DNA of 22,600 bases from Flammeovirgaceae bacterium UBA4659. Lineage in GTDB: Bacteria > Bacteroidota > Bacteroidia > Cytophagales > Cyclobacteriaceae. The stretch is from assembly GCA_002405445.1 (NCBI GenBank), contig DHLV01000086.1, positions 6,934 to 29,533 of the forward strand. The letters are read 5' to 3'. Position 1 is the first letter of the stretch, and the number at the start of each line of letters is the position of its first letter. Made by a program: the position numbers and the translations under genes. A model generated the notes under the pieces. It searched no databases, was not told the origin of the DNA, and was given only the letters and a program-made list of their open reading frames with translations. Positions 1 to 5,813 of this stretch are shown here, piece by piece.

Positions 1-236
1 GTGTAAGGACCACCCACGCGCAAACCGTTTAAATTATAACGACCATCTGCACGGGTAGAAATCCCGTATTCGGTGCCCGAAGGAACGTGCACCGCAATCA
101 CATTGGCTCCGGGAAGCGCCTCACCCTTCTGGTCGGTAACCACGCCCGCCAGCGAAGAAGACGTAATCCCTTGCGCCCGCAGCCCAAAAACGGCCGCTAA
201 CAACAAAGAACATGTCAACAGTAAATTTTTTCTCAT
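1..236 (-). CDS. Oar-like TonB-dependent receptor, N-terminal part (runs off window)
   Basis: The minus strand opens with ATG at 236-234 and stays open to the window edge, giving 78 codons. The first ~22 residues form a signal peptide (MRKNLLLTCSLLLAAVFGL, then RAQ). A carboxypeptidase-regulatory-like beta-sandwich follows, recognisable from LAGVVTDQKGEALPGANV, TRADGRYNLNGL and RVGGPYT. In Bacteroidota this order (signal peptide, then CarboxypepD_reg domain with a GLRVGGPYT-type end) is typical of Oar-like TonB-dependent receptors, where a plug and a 22-strand outer-membrane barrel follow. Those parts lie outside the window, so the assignment rests on the N-terminus alone. Other secreted proteins carrying the same domain remain possible. 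A TAnnTTTG box lies 22 bp upstream of the start codon, and the gene is divergent from the OmpA-family gene. Confidence 0.75.
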   Translation of the reverse strand, partial: MRKNLLLTCSLLLAAVFGLRAQGITSSSLAGVVTDQKGEALPGANVIAVHVPSGTEYGISTRADGRYNLNGLRVGGPY

Positions 237-257
237 AAACTTGGATTTTAAGTGGCG

Positions 258-265
258 CAAAAGTA
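258..265 (-). promoter_or_regulatory. Bacteroidota-type -7 box (TACTTTTG) for the Oar-like gene
   Basis: Read on the minus strand this is TACTTTTG, a full match to the Bacteroidota TAnnTTTG element. A TTTT tract 17 bp upstream (283-286) could serve as a weak -33 TTTG. It would leave a very short 5' leader before the ATG at 236. Confidence 0.5.
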
Positions 266-527
266 TCGCTTTTGGCCATCCTAAAATCATCTTTTATTTT
301 AAATATTACGCACAACTTCTTAACAATTTCTTCACACACACACGGCAAAAAATACGCTCAGAAAATCATAAAAATTTGAAAAACAAATATTTACGGCTTG
401 GGCACGATAATCAGGTTCAATCATAACAGAATCCAATAAAGTGCCTCACCAACAGCCGGCAAAAGGCAAAAACCCGCAGGCCTGGGCCGCCCTTGCCACA
501 AGGTTGCCCACGCCCCCTCTTCATTTT

Positions 528-556
528 TTTGCGTTGCAGATTTTTCAATTACATTG
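528..556 (+). promoter_or_regulatory. Candidate promoter for the OmpA-family gene
   Basis: TTTG at 528-531 is followed after 18 bp by TACATTG (550-556), an imperfect match to TAnnTTTG. The spacing fits the Bacteroidota -33/-7 pattern, but the -7 box has only two of the three Ts before the G, so this is tentative. Confidence 0.3.
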
Positions 557-620
557 TACAGATTTTTTGCAGCATGGTACAGCCGTGTGCGTGCAGAATG
601 AATGCCTCAATATCCTGTTC

Positions 621-1541
621 ATGAAAAAGACGCTCGGTTTGATTTTGTTTCTCTTCGGCACGGCCGCCACTGTGCCGGCCCAGCACATCAGCAATCCGGC
701 ACCCGGGCAGTATATGGTGGTGATTGGTGCGTTTGCCAACCCCGACAACGCCACCAGGTTTGTAAAGACCAGCAAACAATACCGTGCCGGTGCAAAATCT
801 GAATTGAACAAGGTGCGGGGCCTCTTTTATGTTTATGTGCTTGAGACAGACGACCGCGAGTTGGCGCTGCGCGAAGCAGCGCGTTTGCGTGCAGAGACGC
901 CCATGACCGATACGTGGGTACACCATGGCGCATTGGCTGGCGAGCCCGAAAAAGCAGCATTGGCCGAACCGTTAGTTGCACCCACCCCACAACCACAACC
1001 ACCACCGCCCGCCATGGCTCCACCGGCAGAACCTGCGCCTGTGGCGGTGGCAACTGCACCGGTGGCACCGGCCGAAAAAACAAACGAAGAAAAGATTAAA
1101 GAAGCGGTAGAAAGCAAGCCTATGAAAATGATAAAGGGCGAAGTCGAAAGGTTGGATTACATCTATTTCTATCGGGATGCGTCCGTACTGCGGCCGGAGT
1201 CGCGGTTTGAAGTAGACAGGCTGGTGCAGTTGCTCAAGGCAAACCCCGAGGAGAAAATCATCATCCACGGCCACACCAACGGCAACGCGCGCGGGCCGAT
1301 TATCCGCCTGCCGGACGGCTCGAAAGACTTTTTTTCTTTGGAAAATACCGTTGAGGACTTCGGGTCGGCACAGAAATTATCTGAGTTGCGTGCCCTCGCC
1401 ATCTACGATTACCTGGCTGCAAATGGCATTGATAACACCCGCATGTCTGTAAAAGCCTGGGGTGGCAAGAAGCCGCTATACGCTGTTGACAGCGAACAAG
1501 CGGAAGCCAACGTGCGGGTGGAGATTGAAGTGGTGGACTAA
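621..1541 (+). CDS. OmpA-family envelope protein with SPOR-like N-terminal region
   Basis: The start at 621 was preferred over an upstream GTG at 441 because it begins a good signal peptide (MKKTLGLILFLFGTAATVPA, then Q), giving 306 aa. Residues ~28-102 (GQYMVVIGAFANPDNATRF... FYVYVLE) resemble a SPOR-type fold used for binding peptidoglycan. A Pro/Ala-rich linker spans ~118-150. Residues ~178-306 form an OmpA-C-like domain: YIYFYRDASVLRPES, IIIHGHTNGN, LSELRALAIYDYL, and NVRVEIEV at the end. OmpA-C domains anchor outer-membrane proteins to peptidoglycan, so a periplasmic wall-binding role is inferred. The usual HTD motif reads HTN (218-220), and about 28 residues are inserted between it and LSELRA, as I recall for a Bacteroidota subgroup. 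It is monocistronic; no clear terminator follows. Confidence 0.85.
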   Translation: MKKTLGLILFLFGTAATVPAQHISNPAPGQYMVVIGAFANPDNATRFVKTSKQYRAGAKSELNKVRGLFYVYVLETDDRELALREAARLRAETPMTDTWVHHGALAGEPEKAALAEPLVAPTPQPQPPPPAMAPPAEPAPVAVATAPVAPAEKTNEEKIKEAVESKPMKMIKGEVERLDYIYFYRDASVLRPESRFEVDRLVQLLKANPEEKIIIHGHTNGNARGPIIRLPDGSKDFFSLENTVEDFGSAQKLSELRALAIYDYLAANGIDNTRMSVKAWGGKKPLYAVDSEQAEANVRVEIEVVD

Positions 1542-1672
1542 AGGCCCCTGGCGCCCACAACCAACGATCACAAAGTTTGACACTGCTTTGGTTGTCTTGG
1601 CTAATGAAAATCACAAGCTCGTCAATTAGATTTGTATGAGATTATTTTTGAGTACCGTCTAAACTTATTTCT

Positions 1673-1698
1673 CGCAGAGTCTCGCCTCGGACTCTGCG
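1673..1698 (+). repeat. REP-like palindromic repeat, left copy
   Basis: This 26-bp sequence is itself a hairpin: arms CGCAGAGTC and GACTCTGCG (9 bp, perfect) around an 8-nt loop TCGCCTCG. It is the exact reverse complement of the copy at 1901-1926. The structure resembles REP elements, which in other bacteria are mobilised in pairs (REPINs) by RAYT/TnpA_REP enzymes. No such enzyme is in the window. Confidence 0.8.
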
Positions 1699-1900
1699 CT
1701 CGTCTGATCCCTCCCTTTGGTCAAATCCACATCTGCCATCCGGGCATAGTTCGTCACTTCATAAATCCCCTGCTCGCCCATTGCATAGTATCTAGCCGAG
1801 CTATGTAAAGGCGATGAAAATATGCCATCCTTATCCGTTATCAGCCTGCGTACGCCCATGGTGCGGTTGTGGGTAGCAATTAACGAATTGTAAATCATGC

Positions 1901-1926
1901 CGCAGAGTCCGAGGCGAGACTCTGCG
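1901..1926 (-). repeat. REP-like palindromic repeat, right copy (inverted)
   Basis: This is a 26/26 reverse-complement match of the copy at 1673-1698, with the same 9-bp arms and the loop read as CGAGGCGA. Outside it the flank is A-rich (AAGAAAAAAAGG), mirrored by a T-rich flank outside the left copy, so the similarity may extend a few bases further. Confidence 0.8.
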
Positions 1927-2061
1927 AAGAAAAAAAGGAGAAACTGAGTACAGGTTTTAAAATCATCTTTTCCAAATATATCTACTTTTTGCAACAATGC
2001 CACACAGACCATAAACCTACCAGTTATACTTTTTTAAGTGACTTGATACCCACTTAAACCT

Positions 2062-2069
2062 TACTTTTG
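2062..2069 (+). promoter_or_regulatory. -7 box (TACTTTTG) for the M14 peptidase gene
   Basis: TACTTTTG matches TAnnTTTG exactly, 23 bp before the ATG at 2093. A CTTG at 2042-2045 (16-bp spacing) is the nearest -33-like sequence. The expected leader is very short. Confidence 0.5.
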
Positions 2070-2092
2070 GTTACAATACTACAACTACCTAT

Positions 2093-4660
2093 ATGAAAAA
2101 AATCGCCCTATGCCTGCTGGCAAGTTTATGCTTTAGAAGTTTATTCGCACAGGTAGAACTGAGTTACTACTTGCCTGCCGGGCCTAGCAAAATCACCTAC
2201 AATCCGTCTATGCCCACCCCTAAGTCAGTTATTGGCCACGAGGTAGGCGAGTGGCACATCACCCACGATCGATTAGTAAATTATATGATGGCACTGGACA
2301 AAGCCTCTGACCGCATATCGCTGGAGGTGATCGGGCAAACCCACGAAAATCGGCCAGTGATTGTGATGGTGATTACTTCACCAAAAAATCACCAGAACTT
2401 AGAACAGATAAAGGCCCAGCATGTGCAGTTGACCGATCCGTCAAAGTCCTCGAGTCTTGACGTAAAGAATATGCCGGCCGTTTTTTATATGGGCCACTCC
2501 ATTCATGGCAATGAAGCAAGCGGTGCCAATGCCTCATTGGTTACGGCCTATTACCTCGCTGCAGCCCAAGGTGCCGAAATCGAAAGATATTTAGACAACA
2601 CCATCATTTTGTTTGACCCCAGTTTTAATCCCGATGGCCTACAGCGATTTTCGAGTTGGGTAAATGCACGCAAAAGCCGTGTGCCCAATGCCGACCCTAA
2701 TGACGTGGAACACAATGAAGCCTGGCCGGGCGGCCGCTTCAACCATTACTGGTTCGACCTTAACCGCGACTGGCTGGTGGCACAGCACCCCGAGTCGCAG
2801 GCTCGTGTAAAAAAATTCCATCAATGGAAACCCAACGTGCTCACCGACCACCACGAAATGGGCACCAACGCCACCTTCTTCTTCCAGCCGGGCGTGCCGG
2901 CACGCATGCACCCGCTAACACCCGAAAAAAACCTTGAGCTTACCAAAAAGATTGGGACTTACCATGCCAAGGCGCTTGACGAGATCGGATCGTTGTACTA
3001 CACGCAGGAAGGTTACGATGATTTCTACTACGGAAAGGGTTCCACCTTCCCCGATGTACAAGGCGCCATCGGCATCTTGTTTGAGCAGGCCAGCTCCCGC
3101 GGGCACGCACAAGAGAGCAACAATGGCATTTTGCGTTTTCACTTTACCATCAAGAATCAATTTACTACCGCCCTCAGCACGCTAAAAGCGGTAAACGAAA
3201 TGCGCGTGGAGTTACTTGAATATCAGCGCGACTTTTACAAATCTGCTTCCGCAGAAGCGACCAAAGACCTGACCAAAGCCGTGGTAGTGGGATCAAGAGA
3301 TAAAGTGAAGTTGTTTCACTTTATTGAAATGGTACAGCGCCAGCAAATTGATGTGCACAAGTTAACAACCCATCAAAGCCTTGGCGGGAAAAATTTCGAT
3401 GTTGAAAGTAGCTACGTCATCCCATTCAATCAACCTCAGTATCGATTGATTAAATCGATGGTGGAAAAACGATTGCAGTTCAAAGACAGTTTGTTTTATG
3501 ATATCTCCAGCTGGACTTTGCCGTTGGCCTATGGATTGGATGTGGAAGAAAGCAAAACCACGATTGCACTGGGCGAGAAAATCACTGACGTAAAAATGCC
3601 CGAGGGTAAACTCACCGGCAACGGAAGTTATGCGTATGTGATTGAACCCTACGGATATTATTTGCCACGGGCAACCTATCGTATGCTGAGTAAAGACGTG
3701 CGGGTAAAAGTGGCCACTGAACCTTTTTTTGCAGACAACAAAAAGTACGACCGCGGCACGCTGATGATTCATGTGCAGAATCAGGAAGAAATTTCACCTC
3801 AGCAACTTCAAGCCTACATGAAAGAAATCACCGAAAAAGACGGTTTGGATGTTGATGCACTCAACACCGGACTCGACTATCGAAGTGTATCACTTGGCAG
3901 CCCCAGTTTCTTACCACTGCGCAAACCCGTGATTGCCATGCTGGTGGAAGGAAACGTATCACCCACTGATGCTGGCGAATTGTGGCATCTGTTCGACACC
4001 CGGTGGAATATACCGACCACGTTGCTGCCGGTTTCGGTGTTCAACACCGCCAACATCAGTCGCTACAATACCATCATACTCCCCGAGGGCGGGTACAATG
4101 CTATCAACGATGCAGCCAAAGAAAAATTAAAAACCTGGACACAGGCGGGTGGTTTGGTGATCGGGTTTGAATCAGCCGTGAGCTGGCTGCACAACGCAGG
4201 CCTTGCAAAGTTTGAAACAAAGAAAGAAGAAGATAAGGCCGCAAAAGAAAATCAAAAAGCAAAACCCTATGCCGACATCGAAGAAAACCGTGGGGCACAA
4301 GAAACCAGCGGGGCAATTTTTGAGGCGGAAGCAGATTTGACCAATCCGTTGTTCTATGGGTACACATCCAACAAAATCCCATTGTTCAAACCCAACAACC
4401 TATTCATGCAAAAAGCTTCGGGCGTTTACTCAAACCCCCTCACCTATGGCAACAGCCCATTAATAAGTGGGTATATCTCTAAACTAAACTACGCAAAACT
4501 CAAAAACTCTTCGTGCGTGGGCGTGAGCGCACTAGGCCGTGGGCGCCTGATTGGCTTTACCGAAAATCTCGCTTTCCGGGCTTTTTGGTTTGGCACGAAC
4601 AAAATGATTGCCAACGCAATCTTCTATGGCCCGATGCTCAGTGCGGAAATGGGAAGGTGA
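2093..4660 (+). CDS. Secreted M14-type zinc carboxypeptidase, large form
   Basis: 855 aa with a signal peptide (MKKIALCLLASLCFRSLFA, then Q). The M14 carboxypeptidase domain covers about residues 45-380. The first zinc motif is HGNE (H138, E141) in GHSIHGNEASG. FDPSFNPDGLQRF (174-186) and FDLNRDW (221-227) are typical of the family. The second zinc histidine is in TDHHEMG (H253 or H254). E332 or a neighbour in GILFEQASSRG is a plausible catalytic glutamate. M14 enzymes remove C-terminal residues from peptides or trim peptidoglycan peptides; the substrate here is unknown. The C-terminal third (~600-840), with YNTIILPEGGYNAI and GGLVIGFESAVSWL, resembles a Rossmann/GATase-like accessory domain. 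No lipobox or type IX sorting tail is evident, so it is probably periplasmic or secreted. The stop codon directly abuts the inverted heptads of the four-helix-bundle cassette. Confidence 0.85.
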   Translation: MKKIALCLLASLCFRSLFAQVELSYYLPAGPSKITYNPSMPTPKSVIGHEVGEWHITHDRLVNYMMALDKASDRISLEVIGQTHENRPVIVMVITSPKNHQNLEQIKAQHVQLTDPSKSSSLDVKNMPAVFYMGHSIHGNEASGANASLVTAYYLAAAQGAEIERYLDNTIILFDPSFNPDGLQRFSSWVNARKSRVPNADPNDVEHNEAWPGGRFNHYWFDLNRDWLVAQHPESQARVKKFHQWKPNVLTDHHEMGTNATFFFQPGVPARMHPLTPEKNLELTKKIGTYHAKALDEIGSLYYTQEGYDDFYYGKGSTFPDVQGAIGILFEQASSRGHAQESNNGILRFHFTIKNQFTTALSTLKAVNEMRVELLEYQRDFYKSASAEATKDLTKAVVVGSRDKVKLFHFIEMVQRQQIDVHKLTTHQSLGGKNFDVESSYVIPFNQPQYRLIKSMVEKRLQFKDSLFYDISSWTLPLAYGLDVEESKTTIALGEKITDVKMPEGKLTGNGSYAYVIEPYGYYLPRATYRMLSKDVRVKVATEPFFADNKKYDRGTLMIHVQNQEEISPQQLQAYMKEITEKDGLDVDALNTGLDYRSVSLGSPSFLPLRKPVIAMLVEGNVSPTDAGELWHLFDTRWNIPTTLLPVSVFNTANISRYNTIILPEGGYNAINDAAKEKLKTWTQAGGLVIGFESAVSWLHNAGLAKFETKKEEDKAAKENQKAKPYADIEENRGAQETSGAIFEAEADLTNPLFYGYTSNKIPLFKPNNLFMQKASGVYSNPLTYGNSPLISGYISKLNYAKLKNSSCVGVSALGRGRLIGFTENLAFRAFWFGTNKMIANAIFYGPMLSAEMGR

Positions 4661-4665
4661 GTGTG

Positions 4666-4679
4666 AGCGGTATTCGGTA
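4666..4679 (-). repeat. Inverted heptad repeat, left end of the cassette
   Basis: Read on the minus strand it is TACCGAATACCGCT, two heptads of the ACCGNNT type found in the array at 5110-5200. It differs at one base from 5179-5192. Confidence 0.6.
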
Positions 4680-4716
4680 AGCTGAAGATAAAGTGTTCAA
4701 ACAAAATCCGTGAATC

Positions 4717-5100
4717 ATGGAATATGTCGAAAGTTTTAGAGACTTAGAAGTCTATAAATCCTCTAGACTGTTATCAAAAGAAATTTTCGAATTGACAAAA
4801 AGCTTTCCAAAGGAAGAAATGTACTCAATGACTGATCAGGTAAGAAGATCGTCAAGATCGATTGGCGCACAAATCGCGGAAGCGTGGGGCAAAAGAAGGT
4901 ACGAAAAACATTTTGTAAGCAAGCTGACGGATGCAGATGGCGAACAGCTTGAGACCCAGCATTGGCTTGAATTAGCCTTAGACTGCGGCTACCTATCAAA
5001 AACAAAGACAGACGAATTATTAAACCGATGTTCTTCTATTGGCAAGATGATCGGTTCAATGATCACAAAGTCGTCATCTTTTTGTAAACCCGATCACTAA
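4717..5100 (+). CDS. Four-helix-bundle protein (S23/IVP family)
   Basis: 127 aa, all-helical and without a signal peptide. The family signature is clear: SFRDLEVYKSSRLLSKEIF, SFPKEEMYSMTDQVRRSS, RSIGAQIAEAWGKRR, and a C-terminal QHWLELALDCGYLS helix. This is the four-helix-bundle family first found in intervening sequences of 23S rRNA in Leptospira and Coxiella; its fold is shared with the Avd accessory protein of diversity-generating retroelements. Free-standing copies are common in Bacteroidota and have no established function. Here there is no rRNA, reverse transcriptase or variable repeat nearby. The gene is flanked by inverted ACCGNNT heptads (4666-4679 and 5110-5200). The ATG at 4717 is the only start in frame that gives the standard N-terminus. 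Confidence 0.85.
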   Translation: MEYVESFRDLEVYKSSRLLSKEIFELTKSFPKEEMYSMTDQVRRSSRSIGAQIAEAWGKRRYEKHFVSKLTDADGEQLETQHWLELALDCGYLSKTKTDELLNRCSSIGKMIGSMITKSSSFCKPDH

Positions 5101-5109
5101 AATCGACAT

Positions 5110-5200
5110 ACCAACCACCGAACACCGCTTACCGACTACCGATTACCGACTACCGCTTACAGACTACCAAACACCGACTACCGATTACCGCTTACCACTC
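5110..5200 (+). repeat. Tandem heptamer array, 13 units of ACCGNNT type
   Basis: Thirteen consecutive 7-bp units run without a gap: ACCAACC, ACCGAAC, ACCGCTT, ACCGACT, ACCGATT, ACCGACT, ACCGCTT, ACAGACT, ACCAAAC, ACCGACT, ACCGATT, ACCGCTT, ACCACTC. The array starts 10 bp after the stop codon of the four-helix-bundle gene. Within it the run ACCGACT-ACCGATT recurs (5131 and 5173), suggesting a higher-order duplication. Confidence 0.9.
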
Positions 5201-5230
5201 ACTACCTCCAAATGGCTAATTTTATTACCT

Positions 5231-5764
5231 TTGATAAACCCTTTACCAGTGTTGCGAAAATTTTTTCCGCTGGACAAAAACTACCTGCTTGAGGAGGCTC
5301 AGCTGGCCCTGAAAGATCAGTTGTTGTATCACCTTTTCGATCGTGTGAAGCAAGCCTATGAACGGCAGCACAATCCGCTCGGGTTGCAGGATCATTTCAG
5401 TTTGCAAATCAAAAACTACAAACTCTTGCACCTTCAGCCACTGGAAGATTTCTACTACAAACTGGCCGGAGTGTACCGGTTTAAATGGGGCAACAGCCAA
5501 TTGGAGTTTGTGTGGGATGGCCGCGACCACCTGGATAAATACAAAGAGGATTGGGCAAAGTTCTTCCATGCCTCGGTGGCACAGTTTTGCGAACAGGCCT
5601 TGTTTGTGCAGGCGGTGCTAGACATTACCGTGTTTTTGCCCACGCAAAACCATGCCAACTACCAGATGTCTGCCATGGCAACGCGGATGCAGCAGTTCAT
5701 GATGCAGCAGTTCAATGTCAAATTGCATAAGAGCAAAGGTTTGATAAATCTAAAAGTGGCATAA
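5231..5764 (+). CDS. Unrecognised 177-aa cytoplasmic protein
   Basis: I do not recognise this family. The protein has no signal peptide or membrane segment. It is rich in aromatic residues and helix formers (LKDQLLYHLFDRVKQAYERQ, YYKLAGVYRFKWGNSQLEF, ATRMQQFMMQQFN). Its start is uncertain. The frame has no ATG near its beginning; TTG at 5231 and GTG at 5249 are the available starts. An ATG at 5212 in another frame reads MANFITFDKPFTSVAKIFS and overlaps the region. Removing one T from the T6 run near 5263 would join it to PLDKNYLLEEAQ, so a natural frameshift or a sequencing error is possible. The gene follows the heptad array directly and precedes the glutamate-synthase-like gene by 49 bp, with that gene's own -7 box in between. 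Confidence 0.6.
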   Translation: MINPLPVLRKFFPLDKNYLLEEAQLALKDQLLYHLFDRVKQAYERQHNPLGLQDHFSLQIKNYKLLHLQPLEDFYYKLAGVYRFKWGNSQLEFVWDGRDHLDKYKEDWAKFFHASVAQFCEQALFVQAVLDITVFLPTQNHANYQMSAMATRMQQFMMQQFNVKLHKSKGLINLKVA

Positions 5765-5785
5765 CTGCCAATTCGTTTTTTCCAT

Positions 5786-5793
5786 TATCTTTG
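5786..5793 (+). promoter_or_regulatory. -7 box (TATCTTTG) for the glutamate-synthase-like gene
   Basis: TATCTTTG is an exact TAnnTTTG match 20 bp before the ATG at 5814. I see no good TTTG at the -33 position. Confidence 0.45.
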
Positions 5794-5813
5794 GTTATTA
5801 AGTTCTTACCGAC

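Larger units (their letters stand above)
237..620. other. Divergent intergenic region, no gene
   Basis: This 384-bp AT-rich region separates two divergently transcribed envelope genes. It holds the minus-strand TACTTTTG box (258-265), a candidate plus-strand promoter (528-556), a short CA run near 333-343 and a small ATTTG/CAAAT inverted repeat (374-378 and 384-388). Open frames across it have no convincing protein features. The plus frame that runs into the OmpA gene from 441 reads as non-coding before the signal peptide at 621. Confidence 0.6.
1542..2092. other. 551-bp intergenic region with REPIN-like repeat pair
   Basis: No convincing gene is present. The region contains two 26-bp palindromic repeats in inverted orientation (1673-1698 and 1901-1926) enclosing about 200 bp. 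A minus-strand frame (2012-1665) stays open through both repeats and the interior (for example VRRLITDKDGIFSS and EQGIYEVTNYARM), which could be a decayed coding fragment, but I recognise no family. A 7-bp direct repeat TGAGTAC occurs outside both palindromes (1649-1655 and 1945-1951). The promoter box of the M14 gene lies at the right end. Confidence 0.6.
4658..5208 (+). mobile_element. Candidate small cassette: four-helix-bundle gene with inverted heptad ends
   Basis: The four-helix-bundle gene lies between two imperfect inverted copies of a heptad sequence. The left end (4666-4679), reverse-complemented, matches 5179-5192 at 13 of 14 positions. Similarity continues outward with gaps: CTCACACTCAC on the left reverse complement against CTTACCACTCAC on the right. 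The left end begins at the stop codon of the M14 gene. There is no transposase. The mobility or intervening-sequence interpretation is inference. Confidence 0.3.

Noticed and set aside
411..425. GGTTCAATC resembling a tRNA T-loop
   Set aside because: No acceptor, D-arm or anticodon stem can be formed around it.
441..620. N-terminal extension of the OmpA-family protein from a GTG at 441
   Set aside because: The extension has no protein character and would bury a perfect signal peptide starting at the ATG at 621.
1665..2012. 115-aa minus-strand gene across the repeat pair
   Set aside because: It runs through both palindromes, has no recognised domain, and no promoter was identified for it. 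It is kept only as a possible gene remnant in the findings.
4717..5200. Diversity-generating retroelement (Avd homolog plus repeats)
   Set aside because: No reverse transcriptase, template/variable repeat pair or target gene is present. The heptads are simple tandem repeats.
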